A DNA stretch of 64,000 bases from Massospora cicadina (taxonomy: Eukaryota > Entomophthoromycota > Entomophthoromycetes > Entomophthorales > Entomophthoraceae), in contig JAKSZP010009621.1 of assembly GCA_022478985.1 (NCBI GenBank), positions 16,478-80,477 on the forward strand, read 5' to 3'. The translations under genes and the position numbers were made by a program. Every line of letters begins with the position of its first letter. The stretch's first letter is position 1. Below the pieces are notes generated by a model that was not told the origin of the DNA, ran no database searches, and saw nothing but the letters and a program-made list of their open reading frames with translations. This document shows positions 35,797 to 46,245 of this stretch, in pieces.

Positions 35797-36660
35797 GTAC
35801 GTTACACTTTCTTGAAGAAGTGACACTTCCTCAGCTTAATCTTCAGGTTGGCTATGGACAGTCTCTTGAATAATACTTCCAAGTGGTGTAAATATTCAGC
35901 AAACTTCCTACTAAACACTTCGATATTGTCCAAGTACACCAGGATGCACGACAACTTAAAGTCACTCAGTATAGTGTCCATGGCCCTCTGGAACGTTGCA
36001 GGCACATTGCATAACCCTGGGGCATTCTCGTCAGTTGGTATAGCCCCTGTGCAGTAATAATCACGCATTTCTTTTGGTATTCTCTTAGCAAATTGATTTG
36101 CCAATATCCCAATATTAGATACATTTTGGATAAATACTTTGCTTCTCTTAATCAGTATAACACATTGTTTATTCTTGGTAGGGGATAAAAATTCTTCTTC
36201 CTAATTTTATTTAGCTTTTGGTAGTCAATAACCACCCAATTATAGCCATCCTTTTTCTAACAATAAAAATTGGACTCACCCAGGGACTTGACATTGGAAC
36301 TAGAAGCTCATGCTTCACTAGTTTGCTGCTTTCTTCTTCCACTACCGCTTCAGCTGTTTTTGACTGTCAAATTAGTCTCATCCTGATTGGCAAATTTTCC
36401 TGAGTATTGACCTTGCGGATCACATCTCTTGCACGTCCCAAATTGTGGTCATCCTGAGCAAATACTTCCTGATACTTTTCAAACAATTTGAGCACTTAAT
36501 CCTGCTGTCCTTCCGTCAGATCAGCGATTTGCTCTAGATCACCCAATAGGCTGATACTCTCAGTTACCCCATCTGGCTATTAAATCTCATTGAGGGTTTC
36601 AAACTTGTGGAATTTCCTCAGCTTGGCTGTCAGGATTTCTCATCGCTTCCTAGGTCTGAA
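35797..36660 (-). pseudogene. Family A reverse transcriptase, N-terminal and palm part
   Basis: From 36560 the minus strand reads LTEGQQD-VLKLFEKYQEVF, then AQDDHNLGRARDVI and SSPWVSPIFIVRKR, the classic gypsy pre-palm blocks. At 36104-35802 the frame gives NVPATFQRAMDTILSDF (NAPATFQ block), then CILVYLDNIEVFSRK, the catalytic YLDD box with the second Asp changed to Asn, and KLRKCHFFKKV. Stops separate the blocks. The gene is cut at 35797 by the insert described above. Confidence 0.88.
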
Positions 36661-38250
36661 AATCAAGGACAAATTAAATCGATTTTTTAATATTTTATAT
36701 TTTTGTACTTTTCTTTTGCAATGGGACTTGTAACCTATTGAAAAGGTTCAGAGGTCTTTCTTTTTCCCTTCATCCAAACTGGGTTTTAGGTAACTCTACC
36801 TATCAGTTATCATGGTTCAAATTCTTATCCTCTTAAGATTTAACCAACCATTTGGTTCAGTGGTCCTTTTCTTAGACCTGACCAAAATATCAGGACATAA
36901 CAATTAATGATTCAGAGGTTTGCTGAGAACATTACAACTATTTTCTCTTAGGTCCAATACTTCTGATTTTTTCATATTGACCTTATTTACTATATGAACA
37001 GCAGCGCTGTATCTTCACGTATAGGCTACACTTGCCAACTTTGGCAATACTATTGAATATTAGTCATTTAATCCCAACTGGTTATTTATCCAACAGGTCC
37101 TAATTTCATCTCATATTTTGGCAATTGATGCTTGAATTCTTCTTTCTCATTAGCCAACAGTTCCATTTGATTGTTCAGATTGTTTTTCTCCTAAAACGAT
37201 TTTTGGCATTTATTGCAATCCTTAATTACACAGGTCATTCTGGCCTCGTTAGCTTCATCCAATTTCCTCTTAAACTGATGAACTTATCTTCAGAAACTTT
37301 TGATCATTGATTGAGTGTTAAGGGTGGTTAGCTGAGCAGGTAAAACTGCTTCCACCCCTAGTGCAGGTTTTAAGTTCGAAACCTGTACTGGCTAGAAAAC
37401 ATTCTCAGTGTGGTATATTTGTCTTAAGGTTGACCCACCTTAGATAATTTAATTTCAATGTTGGGGGTGGAAGGCGAGTTGGTAGGGCATACAGCTACCA
37501 ACCTGAAGGTTGCAGGTTTGACTTGTGCCCTTCGCACATTGATTGGGGTGCCAGCTGAAGGAAGCTATTGGCGGTTAATAGGTATAATAACATGAAAGTC
37601 TTACCCATGATGTAACCAGAAAAATATGAGTCCTGATCTGGAGGTGAAAAAAACTTTCTATGACAGAGTTGACCCTACTCAGGTTTCATGTCAACACTTT
37701 CTCTATTTTTGGTAATGTCTGTCCCCTGGTTGGCCTGCCTCAAATAAATAAATTGATTGAGTGTTGTTGAGTCAAATGATTCTCTCCACTATCTTGGATC
37801 AATCATTTCCTGCTTTGACTTCATATCTTCACTGGTATGGCAATCCAATCCTCTTTATTGATTGTTTCCTATTTCATCCAATACCTCATCTAAACACTCA
37901 CACCTCAGGACTATTTAAAGTGGACTCAATTATAATCTGAGTTGATACTGCTGTTCCTTAGACTATTTCAAGAGGACCCAATTTCACCCCAAGTTGGCCC
38001 TGCTGATCATCTTCATCTTAAATAGATGTCCTGTGGAACAGGTTTCTTGCAGCACTAGATAGTTCCATATCTAAGCTGCAAGTACTTTTCCCTGGTAATG
38101 AGTATCTTTAATTTGCTTCGCTTGGAGATCCACTTCTGAGCTGGGTGAACACCAATAAATGTGATTTACTTCACGTTCTGCCTTCATTATTATTACTTTC
38201 CTTAGTAACTTATTACCAGAATTAGAAACATTTTCATTTGACATTATTTA
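36661..38250 (-). pseudogene. Family A gag (coiled-coil) with nested SINE
   Basis: A probable start lies near 38244, reading MSNENVSNSGNKLLRKVIIM, about 45 nt after the primer site; it is the first ATG of the internal region. Further on (37310-37110) the frame reads FKRKLDEANEARMT, then EKNNLNNQMELLANEKEEFK, a strong coiled-coil pattern. The SINE at 37320-37751 interrupts just before this. The region 37060-36680 carries the repeat also found at 33080-32690. A protease is not traceable. Gag would form the particle in the cytoplasm. Confidence 0.55.
37320..37751 (+). mobile_element. Dimeric tRNA-derived SINE
   Basis: It is flanked by a perfect 14-bp target duplication ATTGATTGAGTGTT (37306-37319 and 37752-37765). 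Two tRNA-like heads follow each other. The first has TTAGCTGAGCAGG (A-box-like) and GTTCGAAACC (B box, 37374-37383). The second has CGAGTTGGTAGGG and GGTTTGACTT (37515-37524). RNA polymerase III would be expected to start from these boxes. The 3' end, GGTAATGTCTGTCCCCTGG from 37711, then AAATAAATAAA, matches the tail of the LINE derivative at 56243-56280. It sits in the gag of family A, so it is younger than A. Confidence 0.88.
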
Positions 38251-38274
38251 TATGTTATTCTATTCAATTAAACC

Positions 38275-38293
38275 CCTGTAGTGAGCACCACTT
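38275..38293 (-). promoter_or_regulatory. Primer-binding site of family A
   Basis: Directly after the 5' LTR (minus strand ends TTTTTACA, then AAG) comes TGGTGCTCACTACAGGGG. This would pair with the 3' end of a tRNA whose acceptor begins GCTCACT; I do not recognise which tRNA. Family N has the same sequence at 21734-21717. Confidence 0.6.
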
Positions 38294-39442
38294 TGTAAAA
38301 ATTTATGAGTTTGTTTATTATTGGCCAATAACCCCTATAAATTTATTACTTGCAAAGGTTTGGGTTTGTGCAATTTGTCCACATTGTATAGTTGTTGATA
38401 TAATTGGTTGATAATAGTATGATGACTATTATCCATAGTTGAGTGGAATTCCAATATCTTGGCCCAATGCTCAGCCAGTATTTACACTTGAAAAACTTGT
38501 GGTGTCTCAAAATAGTAATTCGTTCCCTTGTACCATCTAACCCAATATTCTCTTAGATTCCTGTTGATGGTTTCTCCAGTTTGACACACAGTTGGCAGTA
38601 ATCCCCAATTTGATTCTGCTTCTTCTCTGGATATCTGCTCAGATCCTTACTCTTTACCTTAAAGAGTCTCCCAATTATCACACACAGCTATAATATACCT
38701 GAGAAATATAAACAAATGGATGCTGATAAAATTAAAGAGCTGGTATATCTACTGTATACTCTGTACTACTTAAAACTATATTTCAGATAAAAAATTTCTT
38801 TATTGGTGAATTCTAGGGAATTTATAGTGGGGGATTCAGCTCCCAACCCTTGGTTGACACCTCTCCAATGAAACGGCAGCCATTGCCATTAAATCACTTA
38901 TCCTCATCTCACCAGCGATGGTCTTCCCCATCCTGGTTAAGATTCTATCATTGGACTTCCTCAAGACCTAAAAAAATGGAAAGAGTCAGAAAACACAATC
39001 CTAATATTTTCCTCTCAATCCAAGTGAACCAACCATATTTGGCAACCAACCTGCTTAGGTATGGGACTTGTTAGCCATTAAGGAAGGTAACAAACCAACA
39101 GATTGATTCTCTAGTTGCAGGTGGCATCACTCGCCTTGCAACTTACTCCTTACATTCCTAATCAGTCAGTGATGAAACCCAACCCATCCCATTTGTTACA
39201 TCTGATAGTTAATCAGCTATAAGATGCCCCTATTTTGTCAGCAACTCTGCCCTACAAGATCTTAAGCAACTATCTGGATTGATCCTCAATGCTTTCAATC
39301 AGTTGAATAGCCTAAAATCCCCTAAACATAATCACCCCAAAATTAGGGTCAACCAATTTACAATTCACCTCGCATTAGGGAATTATCCCCTAGCTATTCC
39401 TGGTAATCTAGCTGGCTGGGAATATGGGCAAAGATACCAACA
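38294..39442 (-). repeat. Family A 5' LTR
   Basis: On the minus strand it begins TGTTGGTATCTTTGCCC at 39442 and ends TTTTTACA at 38294. It aligns end to end with 29780-30926 and with 820-1971 (opposite strand). Confidence 0.92.
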
Positions 39443-40020
39443 CCTGCAAACTACCTTAAATAGACAACACTTGTTACACTCACGTAATCTTGTGAAGAAT
39501 TTAAAGGATATTGAGGATTTATTGTCTGTCTTTCAAAAAGTGGACTTGTATGTAAAATTTCAAAGTGTAATTTTTTTAGTGGAAGTTATGTTTTTGAGCA
39601 ACCTAACTTTTAAGGGCGGGTATAGAGCTCTCCCCTGTAATCTTGAGACCATCCTCTATTGGCCTTACCCCATATCACAGAATCAGCTTAATAGCTTCTT
39701 AGGTACCATTATTTTCTTTAAAAAGCTTTCACCTGCGGTGGCTCAGTTGTTGGCACCCTTTGACCCATTGATGTTTAAGAACATTCCATTCATGTGGGCG
39801 GAAGTCCGCCAACAAGCTTATGATGCCTTCAAGGAGGTTTTTGTGTCACCCTTTGTTATCAAGCACAAAGATTCCTCCAGTCCCTTTTTTGTGGCGTTTA
39901 ATGCATAAGCGGCAGGTGTGGGGCGGTGTAACTCCAGGAGCATGAAGTATTGGAACATCATGTCAATTTATTTTCTCACAAGTTCTCCTTATTATAGCAA
40001 CCATGAGCAATCTATAATAA
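39443..40020 (+). pseudogene. Family C reverse transcriptase, C-terminal half, and RNase H start
   Basis: It resumes after the family A insertion with the target duplication CCTGC. The sequence TACCTT...GACAACACTTGT right after the junction corresponds to the catalytic YLDD box, now frameshifted. The long frame (39279-39908) then reads HSRNLVKNLKDIEDLLSVFQ, VMFLSNLTFKGG, NSFLGTIIFFKKLSPAVAQL and WAEVRQQAYDAFKEVFVSP, which are RT thumb, connection and the start of RNase H. The first 55 codons of that frame are LTR, not gene. Confidence 0.85.
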
Positions 40021-40640
40021 GGATCTTTGTTGAGGTGATATGGTAACTCAATCACTGGCATTGTCTTTCTTTGAGCGTCACATGAAGTGGTTGTTAAAAG
40101 ATATCAGCAGAACCTTGTGCTCTTTAGGAAACCCTAAAAGTTAGCTCATTGGCAGGCTCAGAACTATCACAACCTCAGTAGCCTAACTTTTTTAGTATGC
40201 AATCGTTAAGAGTGCTCTGAGTCTTTCCAGACATGTTGGGCAACATTCATTCCCTAAGTCCCATTAATAAGGAGGCTCAAGAACTGAACACAATCATTTC
40301 ACCTTTTTAAATCTTAGCCTTTGCTCCCCCAAAATTCTGTGGCAGACTAGGATTCTAATTTACCATTATTTCCCATGTTTTTAGATCAAAAATCCTGCTT
40401 GAAGGGGTTGGAGTTTTTTAATCATTGGCACGCTATCTAATAAATGAACCCACTAGATCTTTAATGGTAAGATGATTATGTTTAAAAAAGGGTGAATATC
40501 TCCCCCGCTTCGCAATTATGTAATCCTTAAACATCATGACCCCCAGTGGTAGGCTATCTGGGTCACAAGGAATGCCTTGATCATTTAAAAAGGTCATTCA
40601 ATTGGCCAGGCATTTTTAAGGATATCCCTCTGTCAATTGC
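40021..40640 (+). pseudogene. Family C RNase H remainder and integrase N-terminus
   Basis: Between RT and the integrase core, where RNase H and the HHCC domain belong. ITHWHCLSLSVTHEVVVKRY-like sequence near 40050 and a DP-VGYLGHKECLDHLK-like stretch near 40550 (integrase H-x3-H region) are visible in broken frames. No long open frame remains. Confidence 0.5.
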
Positions 40641-41500
40641 GTGACTTGTGCCCAGGTGAAATTAGACTAGTCAGTTAAAAATAGGTTGGTACTTTCATAT
40701 TAACAGGCATAAGACCCCTGGGCTTTAGTATCTATTGACATTATTGTTGAATTCCCTAAATCTAATTTATAGACTGCCATACTGGTTGTAGTGGTTTATT
40801 TTAATAGTTTTCTATGTTTATTCCATGTTTTGATCAATCTCTCCATAATAGATAACTTGGCTCTTCATCATTTATGTGTTTTTTATGAGTTGTCTCTAGA
40901 GGTGGTGAGTGATTGGGCCCCTAGATTACAGCACGATCAGGAGTGCTTTGCTTGCCATTTTGAAAATTAGGTCATGCCTCTCTACTACATATCATCTAAA
41001 ATCTGAAAGGCAGATAGAAAGGGTCAACCAGATCCTAGAGAAGTAAATTTGCTGCTATGCCTTGACTGCTTATGACACTTAAGCAGATGATCTTTTTTAG
41101 TGCAGTTCACCTACAATAATAAAACTCATCTTTTAACACAAGTTTTTTCCCATATGAAAAATTTTAAGTATAATCCCTCTTTCCAAGTTGGACCTCGTCT
41201 TATCTATGAGGTTTCTGCCATTGAAGAACGCCCGCAGTTTCTCTGAGACACCCAAAACCTGGTGTGGGAGCATTTAGCTAAGGCTATCTCTAACTACAAG
41301 AAGTGTTAAATTGCAAGCATCATCCTGCTCCTTGTTAAGCAGAGCTTCTTTGTTAGCTTGCTACTTGTCACCAGCAAAGGATAGTCACCTCCAGGAAGCT
41401 TAAAATCAAACATTTGGGACTAATTTTGGTAGAATAGGGCTTATAAAATTTGGCTTCCCACATGATGATCCACAATTATTGAGAACAGCGCAATTTTTAA
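40641..41500 (+). pseudogene. Family C integrase core
   Basis: Near 40710 the frame reads PWALVSIDIIVEFPKSN (first catalytic Asp), then HHLCVFYELSLEVVSDWAPR (second Asp). ERVNQILEKYICCYAL near 41020 carries the catalytic Glu, and VQFTYNNKTHLLTQVFSH (AEFAYNN-like) and YNPSFQVGPRL follow. The WEHLAKAISNYKK-like helix is near 41260. Frames shift several times. Confidence 0.8.
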
Positions 41501-41780
41501 AGGGCTCTAAGCTTTAACCAATTAATGGTGAATCCTCATCCACTCCAGGAGGCAATTTTGGAGGAGAGCTTCTAGGATAATGAGGTGGAAACCATTCTGG
41601 CTTAATGACACTAATTCTACTATGTTAAGTACCTAGTTTCCAGAAAGGAGTATCCTTCTTAAACAAACAGCATAGTCAGTTCCATGGATTGCGCAAACTC
41701 CCAGGAGTTTGTGGAGAATACCACGCATCCCACCCCACATCTTCTCGTCCTCTCCTAATCATTGTGGTCATTCTGGCCAT
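41501..41780 (+). pseudogene. Family C chromodomain
   Basis: The frame near 41500-41720 reads NPHPLQEAILEESF, then NEVETILA, YYVKYLVSRKEYPS and MDCANSQEFVENTTHPTP. This matches the E-V-E-I-L / YLVKWKGYP / NAQE.. pattern of integrase chromodomains, with K-W-K-G changed to SRKE. It classifies C as a chromovirus. The 3' LTR follows at 41864. Confidence 0.7.
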
Positions 41781-42312
41781 TAAGCTCCAAAGGCTATTAA
41801 GAGCTACATGCTAGACCAAGCTCCTCGTGAAAAAGCACCTCTTGTTCAGAGATTCTAGAATAATGCAAGTCCTGGGGAGCAAACCCTATACTTGAACATA
41901 GAGGAGTTCCTGAACAGGACCAGGTAGGCTAAGAAGGCTGCTGCCCCCTCATTGCTAAGGGAAAGTTATCTCATGTGGTGGATGAGCAGTGGTCATGGCA
42001 TATACCCTAAAAGTTTCTCCTTTTGATTTTTCCTACCACCCATTAGCAGGTGGCTAGGTTCAAGGGCCTGTGCAGGTAGGTGGTGGAGTCCAGAAGTCTC
42101 CACCAGCAGATAGGCTGTTATCACCCTCAACATCCTATCCCTAAAGAACAGGGTTCAAATTTCCTAAGTTTAGTAGCCACAATCAAAGGTGAACATATCA
42201 AATCATTTTTGAATTCAAGTTTAAAAGAAATTTCACATCTTCTGACTTAGGCGATGAAACTGCAACCATATTAGCAGTTTTGGGCATATTTGACTTATTT
42301 AATTTAAGGTGG

Positions 42313-43132
42313 TGTTGAAATTTGATCCTCTTCAGATGCCTGGTTCTTCTTCTGCAGTGGGATGGAGTTTTTTATGTCTATTGTATGATGACAATAGACT
42401 AGATGGTGATTATAATTTAAGATATACTCCTTGGTAATAATACTCTAAATTTGTATTCCCATGTTGTTACTTGGACAATGGTACGCCGCCCTGATCTTAC
42501 TGATCCCAAGTAAATTATTGACTAATACAAAGTAAAGTATTAAACACAAAAAGTTTATAAATTAAACTGTAAACTAGTCATAGTAGTTGAATGTTTTTTA
42601 TTAGCATCAACTTGAAGGTGATTTATAGGGTTTGATGTCCACCACGTCTTACCCATGACGCCTCATTTTCAATGGCACTTGGCCAAAGGAACACATAAAA
42701 TTTTTGTAAGAGGGTCTACAAATACTTTGACTCAGGGCATCATGCTCAGCCTCAGGGTCAGTGTAAACAACGTCATCATTCTTAAGATGGTGTTTCAGAT
42801 GCATCTGCAAATAGCTGAAATGATTCTCTTTCACAAGCAATCAGCAGCACATACCAAGGTGATTCATATCACTAATTAGTAATTAATTTGATCAAAAACT
42901 CAACCAACATCAGAAACTAATTTTGACATAAACCAACAAAGCCCACGTGCCTGAGTCATTAAATCAAAACTTAATTTTAGGTCTGACTTAACCAACAAAG
43001 CCCTCAAGCCCATGTTATCATAGTCAAATATAATTAAGTGAAATTGCTAGGCCACAAATTCAAGTTTGGATATACTTAGGATATTTTTGGTTTATAGTAA
43101 TTGATGATTTATATCCAGTCAACCATTCAACA
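42313..43132. repeat. Solo LTR, 820 bp, target duplication GGTGG
   Basis: It starts TGTTGAAATTTG and ends ACCATTCAACA, so the ends form a perfect 7-bp inverted repeat TGTTGAA/TTCAACA. It is flanked by GGTGG at 42308-42312 and 43133-43137. Family C LTR homology continues on both sides, which defines the insertion exactly. No internal pol sequence is present, so it is a solo LTR. It contains AAAGCCC-AAG motifs that loosely recall family B. Orientation is not determined. Confidence 0.85.
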
Positions 43133-43443
43133 GGTGGAATTGTCCCTATTGTCTCTGGCTATGGGTGCGCCCCAGGGACAGCCAGATTGCCTACCAAGCT
43201 GCATTTAGGCTACAAATAAAGTTGTGAAACTTCTGGTATTAATCCAAACAGAAGGCGGGGTTAATCCACCTGCACCCATCAGATAAATTTTGCTGATAAT
43301 TTGGTAGTGTGTTTAATCCATAAAGTCTTACTCCGCATTAGTATTGGCAGTACCAATGCAATACCCCTTTTTTCCAATTAAATTTATAAGTAAGGAGTCC
43401 CCAACAGATTCTTCTGTCACTCCATTTTCTAGTTTACTTTCTA

Positions 43444-43465
43444 TTTTTTTTTAGTACTAGATGGC
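43444..43465 (-). mobile_element. Micro-retroposon insertion 1 (22 bp)
   Basis: On the minus strand it reads GCCATCTAGTACT followed by nine A. It is flanked by a perfect 12-bp direct repeat GTTTACTTTCTA (43432-43443 and 43466-43477), the hallmark of target-primed reverse transcription. It matches the other micro-insertions at 48491 and 63711 and the 3' tail of the LINE derivative at 58391. Confidence 0.8.
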
Positions 43466-43830
43466 GTTTACTTTCTACTCCTAACTTTATAAAACTCTTA
43501 CTTTTTAAGACTATTTATAAAACTAAGAGGTCTATGGTGTCAGTTATAAGTATATTGTCTTATTATGGGTTTGGCTGGCTATTTCTTGGCAGTGTCCCTC
43601 CTCATTTTCTATCAAGCTTTGTGGATGTTATACTGACGGTATTCTGGCTGTTGCTGTGGGTGGCAACTCATACTGAGTGGCAGTGCTGTCTTATTTTTAT
43701 CATTAAGCTCCATACCACATACACTGCGAAAGCTTACAGCTTCAAATTTCCCTGTCAATTCATCACCAAACTTGTGGTGATTAACCCAGAGAGGTTTTCC
43801 CTCTCATTATATTCTTATCATTTAAAATCC

Positions 43831-45399
43831 TAACAATAATTAGCTCAGAGGTGTTGCCTTTCTGCTTCTTACACTCGTGGGTTGCCCCAGCAAGACCCAC
43901 AATTGCTTCATTGCAGCCTTCTGGCTTGTTATGAGGCCTTTAATATCTGTTGTAACAGTCATGCCCCTCACATAACCTTAGGGCGTTCAATCTCAAATTC
44001 ATGAGGGCGACTAGGCTCTGACATTCTGGCTTATCCATTGGGCATTAGCACACCCAGTTTGGATGGCCAGTCTTATTTCAATCAGCGGATCATGACAAAA
44101 ATAGAAATCATTCTCTATTTCTAACATCAACTTCTTAGTTTTTTTTGTGACTAAAGCTTTAGTCAAAAAATAATTTGTGATATAAGTAACTTTAAGCATT
44201 GTTACATGCAAAATATGTAGTCAAGAGGGCTATCTGAATTTTTTTTTTGCCCAGATTTTTGAAAAATAGACAAAATATAATTTTGTGATTTTAGTGCTTA
44301 TTGTAGTAAGCCATAATGGTCTCATATATATGATGGCCAATAGAGTAGTGATTGTTTATAATAGTAAATGGTTAGGATATAAATAAGGACAGACTTGTTT
44401 GATAGCAGTTATTGATAGTTCTTTGCATATGATTACTGTATAATATGTTTGGCTTTTGGGGGAGTTTTACTATAATAGAGATTGATGATCTAATTTATTA
44501 ACATCTAATTGTCACAGGATGGCCTTAATAACGATATTTCTTGCATCTGTGAAGAGAACAAAAGTTTGATCACAGATGGGATGTACTAAAACTGTGGCGT
44601 TTAGTAAATCAGTTCATAAGTAGTCTAGGTTTTTTGTTTCTTTAGGACCCAGAGAAAAGAGTACATTTTTATGCAATAGTTCTACCAAGGGTTCAGCGAG
44701 GTCATTAAAATAAATAATAGATTGTTAGAAACATCTGCCATCCCTTAACTATTTAAATATCACATAGATTCTTAGAAGCTAACATTTTCTTAGTTGGTGC
44801 AACTTTATTAAGGATGAGAAGAATGCCTTACTTAGTCGCTTTGTGTTTTAATATTTCCAATTAGATTGAATGTTTGAGCATTTCAAAAATTATAAAATTT
44901 TGACAAAGATTTACATAAACTGTTGAAATACTTGAATAAGATAATCTATGTGCGCTGGTAATATTCTAGGAAAAAGTAAATAGAATTAAGGTATATAAGC
45001 ACACAGGTTAATTTTAGATCTCCAAATAGTTGACTTGTGGACCGCTGAAATATGTCAGGAGCGTTGCATAAGCTGTGCAGCATTCAAATGGGCTTAAAAA
45101 TACTTCATTAGACAAGAGCACATCATTGTGATCTTTGGCAAAGAAGTTAATTCTTCACATTCGCTGTCTAAATCAAAAGGTTGAAAAATATTGGAAGCCA
45201 GCTAATGACCTTAGAAAACATTAAATGTGAAGTAATGTGTACCCATTATAAGTAATGAATCTATTGTTGGTAGTCCATAATTACCCCTTGACTTTTATTT
45301 TCTTTAAATATAGTAATAATGAAGAAGACAGGGATTTTATAAGCTTTGGAGTAATACAGTTTCAAAAAAGAATTAGTTCAGGTTTGCTTAAGCTTTATT
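43831..45399 (-). pseudogene. Family G gypsy: RT and RNase H remnants
   Basis: The minus strand around 45300-45050 reads like a gypsy RT palm and aligns in content with 18130-18420 of family N. Following it are connection and RNase H-like stretches down to 44011, including the minus frame 44211-44011 (NYFLTKALVTKKTKKLMLEI). No integrase follows: the element is cut near 43830 by the end of family C. Between 43840 and 44010 nothing further is recognisable. Confidence 0.5.
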
Positions 45400-46245
45400 A
45401 AGTTTTAAAAGCCCCAAGGGGATCCTAGTGTGGGCAAATATTTTTGGGATGAAGGCCTGGGGTACTACCCCCCACCACACTAGGGCAGCACAAATCTAAG
45501 CACCACTTAAAAATGTGGGCCTGACTGCGATTGGGAGTAGCTCACGCTACCCCCTAAACTGACATATGCCCGCCCTGTTTAATTACTGGGCAGCTCATCT
45601 GCACCAGCCAGGACAGGCGATATGCTTCTCATCCCCCTTATGGGGGACAAGACCTCATGACCCCCAAGTTTAAGGCCCTGAGGGGGAGAAGCTGAAGCCC
45701 TCCCCTTTGTAACCTGCTTTTTTAGCGGAGTTATGCTCTCTGGCCACTTTTTGTCCAGGATGCCTTGGAGTCCTTTCAAATCTGCCTTAATTTTCTTGCA
45801 TGATCCATTTTGCTACCAGTTGGCTCATGATGACCAAACTGGCACTAGCTGAGCTTCAGGTCAACTTGGCAAACCGCGGCATTAATTGTAGGCAGATGCA
45901 TTTAAGTGCAGCCAACCAGGATTGCCCTCCCTTGTCCTGGGTTCCGCACCTGCGCAACCCCAGCTTGTGGGGGAGGCCATTTGACAGGTACCATGCCTGA
46001 CTCATACCCCCCTTCTTGCCCATATTCTCCCCTCAGGGAATATCAGACACCCGCAAGAACAGGTTGGTACAGTCATCACTACCATCCTGCACTTCTTTCA
46101 GGCCACTACGGGACCTGACCAACGTGCCTCTCAGGGTTCTGGTGTTAGCTACTCACCCATGTTTCCACAAGCTTTCTCCAGTTATGCCACGCGCAGGCCC
46201 CATCTTACCTAACTAGCTCATCACCCGGGCTTTTTATGTTTTATA
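45400..46245. mobile_element. GC-rich insertion in family G, type unknown
   Basis: This block is markedly GC-richer than both flanks and interrupts G between RT and upstream pol. Its ends are loosely inverted: TTTTAAAAGCCCC at 45408 and GGGCTTTTTATGTTTTA at 46228. Several frames of about 66-70 codons are open on both strands (45779-45579 minus; 45800-46216 plus) and are rich in Pro/Ser. I recognise no domain. It may be part of a gag-like gene of another element or a TIR element. Confidence 0.55.

Larger units (their letters stand above)
29780..39442 (-). mobile_element. Complete family A Ty3/gypsy element, 9.66 kb
   Basis: Two LTRs (29780-30926 and 38294-39442) flank gag, RT, RNase H and integrase on the minus strand, with a polypurine tract, a primer site and a perfect 5-bp target duplication CCTGC. 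It interrupts the family C RT. Insertions inside it are an LTR-like sequence (34897-35796) and a SINE (37320-37751). The LTR pair looks close to identical over long stretches (for example 30100-30300 against 38640-38840), so A is younger than E, N or C. Coding frames are nevertheless broken. Confidence 0.92.
27269..43830 (+). mobile_element. Family C chromovirus (Ty3/gypsy) with nested A
   Basis: Direct repeats starting TGTAAGACCTGG (27269) and TGCAAGTCCTGG (41864) enclose protease, RT, integrase and chromodomain on the plus strand. Homology between the repeats begins exactly at the TG, as for LTRs. Element A (29780-39442) is inserted in the RT. The 3' LTR contains a solo LTR (42313-43132) and a 22-bp micro-insertion. 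Removing the inserts leaves about 6.1 kb. Only about 500 bp remain for gag, so part of gag seems deleted. The 3' boundary is approximate. Confidence 0.8.
41864..43830 (+). repeat. Family C 3' LTR (with two insertions)
   Basis: It starts TGCAAGTCCTGGGGAGC and aligns with 27269-28330. Homology is interrupted at 42312/43138 by a solo LTR and at 43443/43466 by a 22-bp micro-insertion. The plus frame 43534-43833 within it has no domain. Confidence 0.7.

Noticed and set aside
37328..37530. Two genuine tRNA genes
   Set aside because: The tRNA-like folds are poor, they are joined to a LINE-type tail and the whole unit has a 14-bp target duplication; this is a SINE.
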